From: Nostoc sp. 'Peltigera membranacea cyanobiont' 210A
GTDB lineage: Bacteria > Cyanobacteriota > Cyanobacteriia > Cyanobacteriales > Nostocaceae
Assembly: GCF_002246015.1 (NCBI RefSeq)
Contig: NZ_NOLJ01000004.1
Location: forward strand, 1 to 64,000
DNA length: 64,000 nucleotides
Reading direction: 5' to 3'
The notes below the pieces were generated by a model. The model made no database searches. It had not been told where the DNA came from and was given only the letters and a program-made list of their open reading frames with translations. Both the position numbers and the translations under genes were made by a program. Positions 27,289 through 36,700 of this stretch are shown here, piece by piece; position 1 is the first letter of the stretch; every line of letters starts with the position of its first letter.

Positions 27289-27933
27289 GTGGCAAGCAAC
27301 AAGATTTTAGTTATCGATGACACTACAGTTGTCAGGGTAAAAGTACGAGAAATGTTGCCTCCGGGCAATTTTGAGGTACTAGAAGCAAAAGACGGTTTGG
27401 AAGGACTAAATTTCATCCTTCAGGAAAAACTCAGCCTGATTATGCTGGATTTCCTGTTGCCTAAAATGAGTGGCTGGGAGGTTTTCCAGAAAGTCCAAGC
27501 CGATCCGGAGTTAAGGAAAATTCCTTTAGTGATCATGTCTGGTCGCAAGGAAGAGGTGACTGAGAAAATCACAGAACCATTTGAATATTTTGAATTTTTG
27601 GGCAAGCCTTTTGATCAGAAACAACTAATTGGCGCTATTAAGTTAGCTATGGCTAAGGCGAAACAGCCACGCCCAGAACTAGTCGCAGTAGGAGCAGGAG
27701 TTTCCGTAAAAAACAGCACGTTATCAACCTCTGCTGTCGCCAATGGTACGGTAGTAGCCCCTAGCGTTGCAACCTCTAGCGTCGCAACCCCCACAACCCC
27801 CAGTAGTGGAGGAGTCTCCGAGGCAGAAATTAATGCATTGAATGAGAAAATTGTCAAAATGCAAGCAGAAATTGATGGTTTGAAGAAACAGCTAACTCAG
27901 GTTGTGACTTTTATTAAACAAAAAATCAAGTAG
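27289..27933 (+). CDS. CheY-like response regulator with C-terminal coiled coil
   Basis: A 214-residue protein starting at GTG. Residues 5-125 are a receiver domain: acidic pair D10/D11, phospho-acceptor Asp54 in LIMLDFLLPKMSG, MSGRKE, and Lys in LGKPFD. After a Ser/Thr/Ala/Val-rich linker (140-180) the C-terminus (SEAEINALNEKIVKMQAEIDGLKKQL) is a predicted coiled coil, likely for oligomerisation or partner binding. There is no DNA-binding or enzymatic output domain. It is transcribed toward the kinase island, but the partner kinase is not identifiable from sequence. Confidence 0.9.
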   Translation: MASNKILVIDDTTVVRVKVREMLPPGNFEVLEAKDGLEGLNFILQEKLSLIMLDFLLPKMSGWEVFQKVQADPELRKIPLVIMSGRKEEVTEKITEPFEYFEFLGKPFDQKQLIGAIKLAMAKAKQPRPELVAVGAGVSVKNSTLSTSAVANGTVVAPSVATSSVATPTTPSSGGVSEAEINALNEKIVKMQAEIDGLKKQLTQVVTFIKQKIK

Positions 27934-28333
27934 TATTTGTGCTCGTTATTATTATCGCAGCCAAAAATACACCATATATCCTGGTGTCCGATTAAAAGCG
28001 GATAAAAATAGTTAGTTCAAAAACACTTATGTTGACAAATCATCATTATTTAGTGAGGTACAGCTTTACCGGGCTAAGGTCAAGCTGTGCTTTATCTTCC
28101 CTCTTCGTAAGTTCGGAGAGGGGTTCTGGTTGAGGTTTTAATATGTACTTAACTTAATGAGGAAACGCTACAATTCAAGATTCAGATATTTAGTAAAAAA
28201 ATATATTAAAAGTCATATTTTCTAATACATATTTTCTAATACAAATTAAACAAAAAATCCTATTTTATGATGAGGATAGTCTTGGCGCGGGAATAATAAG
28301 CCATAGAAACAATAATTATGAGCATAATCCGCA
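27934..28333. other. Spacer between the response regulator and a decayed kinase
   Basis: Roughly 400 bases, A+T-rich, with no gene. An imperfect inverted repeat around 28056-28100 (GTGAGGTACAGC and GCTGTGC) is similar in flavour to the MITE family A ends but too diverged to call. Confidence 0.35.
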
Positions 28334-29686
28334 ATGTTAATAGTATTGGATACATTATATTCGTTTCCTGGTTATCGCATTACTGAACTATCTGGCAGCG
28401 CTGCCCAAAATCGTTTCAATTTATTGTTTCAAACCAAAAAGTTTTGAAACTAGCTGCCTGTATTGGGAATTAATTTGACTTAAAAACTCTGGCGATCGTT
28501 AATGAAAAATATGTAGTAGATACAGCATCAGACTTGTGGCAAGCATTACTTGATGGGCTAGTTTTACCACAGACTGAAAATTACAACATTTTTTCAAAAG
28601 ATAATACTAATCAAGAATTCATTGTTGATGGAATAGAATCTACACAATTTTCAAATTCTAATTTACAGCTACCTAAGTATAAATTTGTCCATGACCGAGT
28701 GCAGCAAGCCGCTTATTCTTTAATTCCTGAAGAACAAAAAAAGCCAATTCACTTAAAAATTGGGCTACTGTTATTGAACAATATTCCTGTTGCAGAACAG
28801 GGAGAAAAGATTTTTGAGCTTGTCAATCAGTTTAATATCGCAGTAGAATTCATCTCTCCTCAAGCTAAACGAGATGAACTGGCCCAGATGAATTTAATTG
28901 CTGGACGAAAAGCTTTAGCATCAACAGCTTATCCCGCTGCTGTTAAGTATTTAACTATCGGCATCCAATTGCTGGCAAGTGATAGTTGGGAGACTAAATA
29001 TCAACTAATCCTAGCTTTGTATGAGACAGGAGCAGAGGCGGCGTATCTAGCTGGCGACTTTAGGCAAATGGAGCAATTAGTAGAAGTAGTGTTGGCACGA
29101 GCAAAACTACATTGAGTTTCCATCAACTTGCCTTGAATCAAGCTACGATGTTCCCATTACTTTGATTAACTATGTTAAACGCTCTAGAGAAATCTTGGTT
29201 ATTGATGATCCAATAGCTGTTTCTTTTCTAGCAAGTGATAGTTATATAACTAATGAAGAACCTAAGAGCTTATTGTCTATACCTCTTCTAAATCAAGGTA
29301 AATTGATTGGGATTCTTTACCTAGAAAATCGTCTGACAACAGGAGCATTTACACGCGATCGCATAGAAGTCCTCAAACTTCTTACCACTCAAGCAGCAAT
29401 ATCCTTAGAGAATGCTATTCTTTATAAAAACTTGGCACAAGCTAAAGAAAGCTTGGAGGAATACAACCATACCCTAGAGAGAAAGGTTCAGGAAAGAACC
29501 CAATAACTCACTGAACTAACAGATTCTAATACGGCGATAATTCGGATTACTGATAACGGTTATGGCATGACAAAAGCCGTGCGGCAGAAAATATTTGACC
29601 CGTTTTTTACCACTAAATCAGTAGGAAGTGGTACGGGTTTAGGGTTGTCGATTAGCTACCAGATTGTCGTGGAAAAACACAACTGA
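28334..29686 (+). pseudogene. Decayed multi-domain Ser/Thr kinase-ATPase-GAF-histidine kinase
   Basis: Pieces of one large signalling gene remain in order. At 28334-28447 an ATG begins a frame with FPGYRITEL (start of a Ser/Thr kinase domain), then jumps to AAQNRFNLLFQ, which belongs to the later AAA-ATPase region, and stops. At about 28494-29115 the frame continues with WQALLDGLVLP and YKFVHDRVQQAAYSLIPE. At 29162-29506 lies a GAF domain (LLSIPLLNQGKLIGILYLEN) ending in a coiled coil and TAA. Reading through that TAA in the same frame, the sequence skips the HisKA domain and gives ITDNGYGM and [18 protein letters not shown], the ATPase G boxes. Several internal deletions, shifts and stops make it non-functional. 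Confidence 0.85.
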
Positions 29687-29809
29687 TTCATTTGCCAGTA
29701 GGTTAAAACGAGTTACCCATTCTAGAGCATACTCTTCTAAAACATCAACATGCTTATTGATATGCGATGAAAATGGGCAATATAAATCAGAGGAAAGTAG
29801 TTCCTTCAT
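29687..29809 (-). pseudogene. N-terminal relic of a cyanobacterial terpene synthase
   Basis: From an ATG at 29809 the reverse strand encodes 41 residues including DLYCPFSSHINKHVDVLEEY and ALEWVTRFNLLANES. This matches the very start of Nostoc-type sesquiterpene cyclases (pattern LYCPFPSKI...VLEEY.LEWVLRFNLL.NES). The similarity ends exactly where the kinase relic begins; none of the metal-binding motifs (DDxxD or NSE) remains. It is therefore a truncated, non-functional remnant, joined tail to tail with the kinase fragment. Recognition is from memory of the family. Confidence 0.7.
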
Positions 29810-30463
29810 AAAAACATATTAGTTAGAAGCAGCGAACATTAATTACAGGAGAACAAAATCAAGAGACTCACGGAGAGCCTATGACAATTTTTTGAAAAAA
29901 CTTAACTTACTAAAACACAACATGTTATACAGTGCGTAAATTATATTTACGTCACTGTAGTGGTGTCTAAATCTAGATGAAGGTTTTCAAACTTAAGTAA
30001 TATTGTTCAATATTTTTTTAAATAAATAACCGTAATTATCTGTGACTATATTTTTTTATAAAAGTTTTATAAAAAAAATTACATTTAGGGATACTCATGG
30101 TAAACACTGTTGACTAACTGAAAATATTAACTTAGAGCATCAAGAAGATTATTCTTAGCTAGCGTTAATTTTCTAATAAAACAAGGGTGAAAATAACTAA
30201 TTTCAGAGCGATCGCCTTCATAAAAGAGGATTTTCTACTTTGGTGAAAATTAAAATTGGTGATTGATGTCCATTAGCGATCGCCCCAACCCAAAGTTATA
30301 GGCAATTTAGCGTGAAAATGTTGCTGTTATCAGAGTTTTTGGGAACTATAGGATTGTCAGACGATAAATTTGCAGTCTGTCTACCAATAAAATAGAGGGG
30401 ACTTAGCGGCGATCGCAGGGCAAATAGGGAATAACTAACAATGAATAAAATTAATTTAAATAT
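29810..30463. other. A+T-rich spacer before the receiver-kinase gene
   Basis: About 650 bases with no gene that I can support. The part near 29810-29860 would have been the promoter of the lost terpene synthase. GCGATCGC-like words occur near 30207, 30276 and 30409. The promoter of the downstream kinase gene should lie in the last 150 bases. Confidence 0.4.
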
Positions 30464-31783
30464 ATGAATGAACAACCAGATGTAAAAATACTTTATACCC
30501 CAGAAGATAGTTTAATCTTAGTTGTAGATGATACTACTACTAATTTAGAAATTGTTTTTGATATATTAACTAATGTCGGCTTTAAAGTTATCACAGAAAA
30601 TGATGGAAAAAGAGCAATTAAGCAGCTTGAATTCCAGCTTCCTGACTTAATTCTATTAGATGTGATGATGCCTGGAATAGATGGGTTTGAAACTTGTAAA
30701 AGACTGAAAGAAAATTCAGCTACTTGTGATATACCCGTAATTTTTATGACAGCTAATTCGGATACTCCTAGTAAGGTAAAGGGTCTAAATATAGGAGCAG
30801 TTGATTACATCACAAAACCCTTTCATGAAGAAGAATTATTAGCTAGAATTAAAACCCATCTTCAATTACGAAATCTCACAAAAACTTTAGAAAAACGAGT
30901 TTTAGAAAGGACATCAGCATTATCTAGGGCATTAAAAGACTTACAAGAGTCTCAACTTCAGCTTGTACAGACAGAAAAAATGTCTGCCCTTGGTCAATTA
31001 GTAGCAGGAGTTGCTCATGAAATTAATAATCCAGTTGGTTTCATTCATGGCAATCTTGGACACGCTTCAGTATATTTCCAAGACATGATTAAGATTATTG
31101 ACCTCTATCAGCAGCACTATCCTAATCCAGTTCCAGAAATTCAAGAGGAAATTGCAGCGATAGATTTGAAGTATATACTTGCCGATCTACCTAATTTAAT
31201 TTCCTCAATGAAAGAGGGAGTTCAGCGCATTCGTAACATTAGTACCAGCTTGAGAACCTTTTCTCGAGCAGATAGCGATCGCAAAGTGTATTGCAATATT
31301 CATGATGGCATAGACAGTACAATTATGATTCTCAAACACCGTTTAAAAGCATCCGAAGATCGACCCGATATTCAAGTAATTAGAGATTACGGTGTATTGC
31401 CAGAATTAGAATGTTTTATCGGACAACTCAATCAGGTATTTATGAATTTATTAGCTAATGCTATTGATGCTTTAGAGGAATCTAATGTAGGACTTACCTA
31501 TATGGAGATTGAAGCAAATCCTAATCAAATTCTGATTCAAACTATTCTCACTGAAGATAAAAATTATATCTTGATTAGGATTAAAGATAATGGCGTAGGA
31601 ATGTCGGCTGATGTCCAACAAAAAATCTTTGACTATTTATTCACCACCAAGCCTGTGGGTCAAGGTACAGGATTAGGGTTATCAATTGCTAGTCAAATTG
31701 TTGTCGAAAAACATGGAGGAACTCTAGAGGTAAGCTCATCAATAGGGCAAGGTTCAGAGTTTATCATTAAACTTCCCATTTAA
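30464..31783 (+). CDS. Receiver-histidine kinase fusion
   Basis: A 439-residue cytoplasmic protein. The N-terminal receiver (residues 16-135) has acidic pair D22/D23, phospho-acceptor Asp66 in LILLDVMMPGIDG and Lys in YITKPFHEEE. A coiled coil (138-170) leads to the kinase core with EKMSALGQLVAGVAHEINNP (His185). Between the H box and the ATPase is a long helical region with DLYQQHYPNPVPEIQEEI shared with the two other kinases of this cluster. N box NQVFMNLLANAIDAL and G boxes DNGVGMS and [13 protein letters not shown] are intact. Phosphorylation of its own receiver by another kinase would allow a relay. It is first of three consecutive same-strand genes. Confidence 0.93.
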   Translation: MNEQPDVKILYTPEDSLILVVDDTTTNLEIVFDILTNVGFKVITENDGKRAIKQLEFQLPDLILLDVMMPGIDGFETCKRLKENSATCDIPVIFMTANSDTPSKVKGLNIGAVDYITKPFHEEELLARIKTHLQLRNLTKTLEKRVLERTSALSRALKDLQESQLQLVQTEKMSALGQLVAGVAHEINNPVGFIHGNLGHASVYFQDMIKIIDLYQQHYPNPVPEIQEEIAAIDLKYILADLPNLISSMKEGVQRIRNISTSLRTFSRADSDRKVYCNIHDGIDSTIMILKHRLKASEDRPDIQVIRDYGVLPELECFIGQLNQVFMNLLANAIDALEESNVGLTYMEIEANPNQILIQTILTEDKNYILIRIKDNGVGMSADVQQKIFDYLFTTKPVGQGTGLGLSIASQIVVEKHGGTLEVSSSIGQGSEFIIKLPI

Positions 31784-31825
31784 TAATTATAGTAAGTTCC
31801 GTTTACCAACATAATAAATAAATTT

Positions 31826-32977
31826 ATGTTCAAGGCAGTAGTAGGTCACAGTAACGATCCAGATTCTCTAGCAGCAGTTGAAGAAGTTCTTCAGCAATGT
31901 ACCAGTTCTCTTGCAGGAGACATACCAAAAGCTGGGATTATTTTTGCTGCAATTGATTTTGATCATTCTCTCATTTTGCAGCAAATCGATCGGGTTTTTC
32001 CGGGGATTGAGTTGATTGGTGGAACAACAGATGGAGAAATTTCTTCAGTCTTAGAGTTTCAGCAAGACTCAATCACTTTGATGTTGTTTTGCTCAGACGT
32101 AGTTGAAATTCATGCAGGAGTTGGACGTAAAGTTTCAGACGATCCAATTACTGCAACTAAACAAGCTGTGGAGCAAGCCAAAGCAAAAAGTACCGCACCT
32201 CCAAAGCTATGCTTAACTCATCCAGAGAGCCTCACAACTAGTGGTGTCTCTATATTAAATGGCTTAAAGCTAGCTCTTGGTCAATATGTGCCAATATTCG
32301 GTGGTTTGGCAGGCGATCAATCAAGATATCAAAGTACGTATCAATTTTTTCAAACAGAAGTATTAAGTGATTCTGTACCAATTCTACTTTTTTCCGGCAC
32401 AATATTGTTTTCCCACGCTGTTGCAAGTGGTTGGCATCCCATTGGTCAAACAAGCAAAGTGACTAAGGTAGATAAAAACATAGTCTATGAAATAGATGGT
32501 AAACCAGCTTTAGATTTTTATCATCATTATCTAGGTTTGCTTCCACCGTCAATGGAATATCCACTAGCAGTGTTTGATGAGAATGAAGACAATTTTTATA
32601 TAAGAGCACCTATTGCTTACAATCAAGAATCTAGTAGCATAACCTTTTTTGGAGATATTCCCAATCAAGCAATTATTCAAATTTCCGAAGCAGATTATGA
32701 AGATATTTTGGCAGCTTCCAAAGCATCATTTATGAATGCCTTAAATAATTATCCTGGTACAGAGCCAAGTGCTGTTTTATTTTTTTCATGTGTAGCTCGT
32801 CGGCAAATACTTGGTACTAGGGCACAAGAAGAGTATCAGAATACAAAACTTTGTCTGACTGACTATTTACCTGCCTGTGGATTTTATTCTTATGGAGAAA
32901 TTGCTCCTATAGATGGAATTAGCCAAACGCAATTCCACAATGAAACTTTTGTAACTTTAATTTTGGGAAATCAGTAA
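31826..32977 (+). CDS. FIST domain sensory protein
   Basis: A 383-residue protein made of FIST_N (about 25-220; PKAGIIFAAIDFDHSLILQQI, LIGGTTDGEIS, IFGGLAGDQ) and FIST_C (about 225-375; YPLAVFDE, FFSCVARRQILGTRAQEEY, ACGFYSYGEIAP). FIST domains are proposed sensors of small ligands, possibly amino acids, in signal transduction. No membrane segment or catalytic domain is present, so it should signal through a partner. The following histidine kinase gene starts only six bases after its stop, so the two form one operon and probably one sensory complex. Conserved Cys residues in SCVARR and PACGF are notable for ligand or redox sensing. Confidence 0.9.
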   Translation: MFKAVVGHSNDPDSLAAVEEVLQQCTSSLAGDIPKAGIIFAAIDFDHSLILQQIDRVFPGIELIGGTTDGEISSVLEFQQDSITLMLFCSDVVEIHAGVGRKVSDDPITATKQAVEQAKAKSTAPPKLCLTHPESLTTSGVSILNGLKLALGQYVPIFGGLAGDQSRYQSTYQFFQTEVLSDSVPILLFSGTILFSHAVASGWHPIGQTSKVTKVDKNIVYEIDGKPALDFYHHYLGLLPPSMEYPLAVFDENEDNFYIRAPIAYNQESSSITFFGDIPNQAIIQISEADYEDILAASKASFMNALNNYPGTEPSAVLFFSCVARRQILGTRAQEEYQNTKLCLTDYLPACGFYSYGEIAPIDGISQTQFHNETFVTLILGNQ

Positions 32978-32983
32978 AAATTA

Positions 32984-34027
32984 ATGGAAATATTAGATTA
33001 TCAACAAGAAATTAAGGAATTAAAAAAAGCCAATCGAATTATCCAAAAGAAATTAGAGCGTTCTGAATCAGACCGGAGAAAACTTGAAGAAACAAATCGA
33101 AAAAAAGAATATTTGCTCAGAAGAGTAATTGATGAATTAAAGGAATATCAAAATAAATTAGAAGAAAGAAGCCATGAACTAGAAATGATGCTGCTTAATC
33201 TTCAGATAATGGAGAATAAGATGTCTACTTTGGGAAGTATGGTAGCAGATGTAGCTCATGAGATTAATAACCCAGTTGGGTTTATTGCAGGTAATCTGAC
33301 TCCAGCAAAAGAGTATATTGAGAATTTATTACATCTAATTGACCTCTATCAGCAGACCTATCCCAAAGCATCTCAGCAAATTCAAGAAACAATCAAAATG
33401 ATTGACCTAGAATATGTGCGCGAGGATCTACCTAAACTCATTTTCTCAATGAGAGAAGGTACAGATCGTATTTCCAAGATTAGCGACAGCCTGCGAATTT
33501 TCTCTAGAGCAGATATAGAACAAAAAATTCTGTTTAATATTCATGAAGGCATTAACAGTACTCTCCTCATTCTCAAGCACCGTTTACAAGCTAATAAGAC
33601 TCGTCCTGCTATTCAAGTAGTTCAATCTCACGAAGAATTTACCCTAGTAGAATGCTTTCCAGGACAATTGAATCAGGTATTTATGAATCTATTGGCAAAT
33701 GCCATTGATGCTTTAGATGAATCTAATGCTGGCCTGAGTTTTAATGATATTAAACTAAATCCTAATCAAATTACAATTCATACTGCCCTCACTGAAGATA
33801 AGAATCATGTCTCGATTCGGATTCAAGATAATGGGGTGGGAATATCGGCTGATGTTCAGCAAAAAATATTCGATCATTTATTCACAACAAAATCTGTGGG
33901 AAAAGGAACAGGATTAGGGTTATCAATTGCTTATCAAATAATTGTCCAAAAACATAAAGGAACTCTAGAAGTAAATTCTGTGTTAGGAAAAGGTTCTGAA
34001 TTTATCATCAACATACCTATTTATTAA
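32984..34027 (+). CDS. Histidine kinase partner of the FIST protein
   Basis: A 347-residue kinase lacking its own sensor domain. Residues 1-75 are a long charged coiled coil (EIKELKKANRIIQKKLERSE...). The kinase core follows, with [20 protein letters not shown] (His92), N box NQVFMNLLANAIDAL, DNGVGIS and [13 protein letters not shown]. Outside the N-terminus it is a close paralogue of the kinase at 30464-31783, including the DLYQQTYPKASQQIQETI insert, which suggests tandem duplication. With the FIST gene six bases upstream, FIST is the likely input module acting through the coiled coil. The output regulator is unknown. Confidence 0.92.
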   Translation: MEILDYQQEIKELKKANRIIQKKLERSESDRRKLEETNRKKEYLLRRVIDELKEYQNKLEERSHELEMMLLNLQIMENKMSTLGSMVADVAHEINNPVGFIAGNLTPAKEYIENLLHLIDLYQQTYPKASQQIQETIKMIDLEYVREDLPKLIFSMREGTDRISKISDSLRIFSRADIEQKILFNIHEGINSTLLILKHRLQANKTRPAIQVVQSHEEFTLVECFPGQLNQVFMNLLANAIDALDESNAGLSFNDIKLNPNQITIHTALTEDKNHVSIRIQDNGVGISADVQQKIFDHLFTTKSVGKGTGLGLSIAYQIIVQKHKGTLEVNSVLGKGSEFIINIPIY

Positions 34028-34040
34028 AATATCAAACATA

Positions 34041-34200
34041 TACAGCAGTTTTCTTTTGCATGAGGCACAAAGTCACTGGTTTTGAGGTAGGAGGCAGTGT
34101 TTCGACTACGCTCAACAACCAGGCAGGAGGCAGGAGGGAGAAGAATAATTTGATTTGTGAATCCTTGGTTCTGTACCTCATTTAGTTGCAAAGCGCTGTA
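34041..34200. mobile_element. MITE family A, copy 2
   Basis: A 160-bp non-coding element 13 bases after the FIST-kinase stop codon. Its left end is TACAGCAGTTTTCTTTTGC and the right end is the complement of TACAGCGCTTTGCAACTAAA, again ending in TA. The G/A-rich core and TTTGATTTGTGAATCC are shared with copy 1 at 16971-17139. The central insert here (TTTCGACTACGCTCAAC words) differs completely from that of copy 1 (GCTTTTAGCGTCTCC). It may also serve as a terminator-like hairpin. Confidence 0.88.
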
Positions 34201-34236
34201 AGTTATTTAAAGTATTTAAAAAAATATCCAAGATAA

Positions 34237-35429
34237 TAAGCTATTCCACATTTAAGTTGCAATAGTAATATTACCCTTATTCTTAATTTTTCTTCCCCAT
34301 TTAATAATTAATTCTCCTTGATTTAACAGCTTATCAAGTAAATTTTTTAGTTCATCGACTGATTTAAATAACCTGTGGGCTACATATTCTTTAGCTGAAT
34401 GCCATACCAATTCTACTAAATTCATATCTGGGCTATATGCCGGCAGAAAATATAGTTGAATGTTTGGCAACTCTTTCTCAATTGCCTCTATAATTACTTT
34501 CTTTTTATGGTAACTAGCGTTATCCAGAATAATTAAAATTACTGGGCCATTCTCGGAAAAATTAGATTCTAGATTTCCTGCTAAAACCCATTCTTTTTTC
34601 ACAAATTCATTTAATTTTTTTAACTGCGCATAAAAAATTTCACCATTCCCTTTCTCAATGAAATAACACATTCTCTTGCTGTCGTGATATCTTACTCCTC
34701 CCATTATATTTACACGCCCGCGACTCCTCTGACCTGTTACTTTTTTACTCGAACCTTTTTTGCTCCAATTTTTACGTCTAATTACCCTGAGACTAAAACC
34801 ACTCTCATCCCAAAACCAGACTTGTAACCTTTCAGGGCAAGACTTTGAAGCTTCTAGATATCCAAGCAGTTTTTCTTTAAAGACCTCTCTTTTTATCGGA
34901 TCTTGCTTATCCTCTAGACTGTATTTTGCCCAAAGGTAAGCATACTTTTTTTGCTTTAATATTCTCCTGACTTGTTCTCCGCTTAACTTAATATCAGTTC
35001 TTTTGTCTAAATATGTAGCTAATCTTGCTGTTGTCCATCGTCCAAATTCATAGCCTAATTCACTTGGTTCTTTGTCAATAACTTCCATTAATAATTCAAT
35101 ATATTCATTTGTTGCTTTCTGGTAATTTCCTTTTCTCCTGCCATCTTTTAGACTTTCTAAATTGTCTGGATCACCATGAACACACCAATATGCTACACTT
35201 CTACATGAACAGCCTAAAAATTCACTTATCTCCTGATAAGTTTTTCCATCATTCATCAGAAGTAACATCAATATTCTCTGTATAAATTGAGAGCGATCGC
35301 TATCTTTTAAAGCTTTTTGTAAATTGTCTTTTTGAGATTGAGCTAGAAACCCTTTAGCAGGCATGATAACGCTATAGACACGGATATATCTATTTTACCA
35401 TTTATGCAATTTAAATGTGGAACAGCTTA
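34237..35429. mobile_element. Complete IS630-family insertion sequence
   Basis: A 1.19-kb element with about 25-bp terminal inverted repeats. The left end at 34237 reads TAAGCTATTCCACATTTAAG and the right end, read on the opposite strand from 35429, is TAAGCTGTTCCACATTTAAA. The outer TA on each side is the expected IS630/Tc1-mariner target duplication, so the element proper is 34239-35427. It encodes one full-length DDE transposase. Ends and gene are intact, so it may be active. It separates the FIST-kinase unit from the MetOD1-PAS kinase unit. Confidence 0.93.
34252..35364 (-). CDS. IS630-family transposase
   Basis: A 370-residue transposase. The N-terminal part has helix-turn-helix segments (TYQEISEFLGCSCRSVAYW, and later LSGEQVRRILKQKKYAY). 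The C-terminal DDE domain has VWFWDESGFS, VILIILDNASYHKKK and PAYSPDMNLVELVWHSAK, supplying all three acidic residues. The gene is uninterrupted. Its stop codon lies within the left terminal inverted repeat, so the element has no spare sequence there. This IS's ends do not match those of the neighbouring MITE, so it is not the obvious driver of that MITE. Confidence 0.95.
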   Translation of the reverse strand: MPAKGFLAQSQKDNLQKALKDSDRSQFIQRILMLLLMNDGKTYQEISEFLGCSCRSVAYWCVHGDPDNLESLKDGRRKGNYQKATNEYIELLMEVIDKEPSELGYEFGRWTTARLATYLDKRTDIKLSGEQVRRILKQKKYAYLWAKYSLEDKQDPIKREVFKEKLLGYLEASKSCPERLQVWFWDESGFSLRVIRRKNWSKKGSSKKVTGQRSRGRVNIMGGVRYHDSKRMCYFIEKGNGEIFYAQLKKLNEFVKKEWVLAGNLESNFSENGPVILIILDNASYHKKKVIIEAIEKELPNIQLYFLPAYSPDMNLVELVWHSAKEYVAHRLFKSVDELKNLLDKLLNQGELIIKWGRKIKNKGNITIAT

Positions 35430-36071
35430 GCAAGTTACAGTGATGGAATTTTTCGACTTATTACCTTATAATTAATTAAATTTTCAAAGCAAAACTTTAT
35501 TTATAAAAAATAAAAAATTTATATCCTGGTTGCAAACAAGTAGATTTTTGTGCGGGTTGATAATAAAATATTTTTAGTGTTAACAATATTTTGCCCCAGA
35601 AGATTCTCCCAACCCAAGCCCACTACTCATGGGGAAAACACTTAATATTTTACTAGCTAACTTTTTAATAATCGATCTAATTCCCCACTTTTTAAGGAGG
35701 GTTAGAAAGGATAATGGGGACTTAACCTAGAAGAAATTATGCAAAACCGTAAACTGTCACAACGATAAGGCTCAGAATTTGTTATGGAGATTATTTTTCA
35801 TTAGAACCAAAAGAAACATTAAATTTTCAGAATAAAAATATTAAGTAGTTACTTTAGAGACATTTTGGGGAACTCTAAGTAAGTCGGTGAGAATAAATCA
35901 AACTAGATTAAGTAATGTAAAAAATATTGAGATTAGTTCGTAGTGTTCACGCAGCCCTCTCTGCGAGACGCTTCTTTACGAGAGGCTCCGCCAACGCGAA
36001 CACTACAAACCTTGAATTATTCACACCGCTCTACTTACAACTGTACTTATTAGATTGTATCCTCAAAATTT
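35430..36071. other. Spacer between the IS630 element and the MetOD1 gene
   Basis: No gene is supported. It contains a palindromic repeat at 35936-36010 and otherwise A+T-rich DNA. The promoter of the MetOD1-kinase unit should be near its right end. Confidence 0.45.
35936..36010. repeat. Dispersed palindromic repeat
   Basis: A 75-bp inverted repeat whose arms are GTTCGTAGTGTTCACGC and the complementary GCGAACACTACAAAC, with an inner hairpin CTCTCTGCGAGACG...CGAGAGG. Non-coding; the words CTGCGAGACGC and GCTCCGCCAACGC recur in repeats of Nostoc genomes. Confidence 0.8.
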
Positions 36072-36614
36072 ATGATCAATGTACCCAAGCAGTCAATAGC
36101 TACGCTTAATCTTTCTTTAGAACGCGATATATTTTTACGTACACTAATCAGAGAATTATCTGGTACTTTACAGGATGTAGTTGGTTTAGAAGAAGCTTCG
36201 GGATTTATTAGCGTTGTTGGTGAAAGGATGGGAAGGCAGATTAACCAAGATTATAAATCTGCCCTGGAAATCTCTAACCTTTCTCGTAAGCAGGTAGCTG
36301 ATGTCTTGATTGATTTAAAAAAACGAATCCAGGGCGATTTTTATGTCATTGAGCAGAATGATGAAAAAATTGTCTTTGGCAACCGTGTTTGCCCATTTGG
36401 CGACAAAGTACTTAATCGCCCTGCCATGTGCATGATGACTTCAAACGTTTTTGGAACGATCGCAGCCAATAATCTAGGATATGCGAAAGTAGAATTGCAA
36501 GAGACGATAGCAGAAGGTTATTCTGGATGTAAAGTTATTGTTTACTTAAAACTTACAGAAGAGGCAGAAGATGCAGAAGGTCGAGAATACTTTAGGGGAC
36601 TAGAATCTGTGTAA
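36072..36614 (+). CDS. MetOD1 (methanogen output domain 1) protein
   Basis: A 180-residue single-domain protein. The segment [49 protein letters not shown] and the end GCKVIVYL match the MetOD1 domain, with three conserved cysteines (CPFG, MCMMTS and SGCK). The family's function is unsettled; it appears as an output or sensory module near signalling proteins, and the Cys residues suggest metal or redox binding. The PAS-kinase gene follows 86 bases downstream on the same strand, so the pair probably acts together, in the way FIST pairs with its kinase. Confidence 0.82.
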   Translation: MINVPKQSIATLNLSLERDIFLRTLIRELSGTLQDVVGLEEASGFISVVGERMGRQINQDYKSALEISNLSRKQVADVLIDLKKRIQGDFYVIEQNDEKIVFGNRVCPFGDKVLNRPAMCMMTSNVFGTIAANNLGYAKVELQETIAEGYSGCKVIVYLKLTEEAEDAEGREYFRGLESV

Positions 36615-36700
36615 ATCCTTCACCATCAAACAAAATAACTCCAGGATTAAGCTTAGTGCAGATATGTAAAGTAGAGTCAAACCGTGAAAGTGGAAGCTCC

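Noticed and set aside
34041-35429. Idea that the IS630 element mobilises the neighbouring MITE family A
   Set aside because: Both use TA borders, but their terminal repeats differ (TAAGCTATTCCACA versus TACAGCAGTTTTC), so a different transposase is more likely.
35927-36109. Forward frame of 60 codons before the MetOD1 gene
   Set aside because: It is made by a palindromic repeat and overlaps the start of the real gene in another frame.
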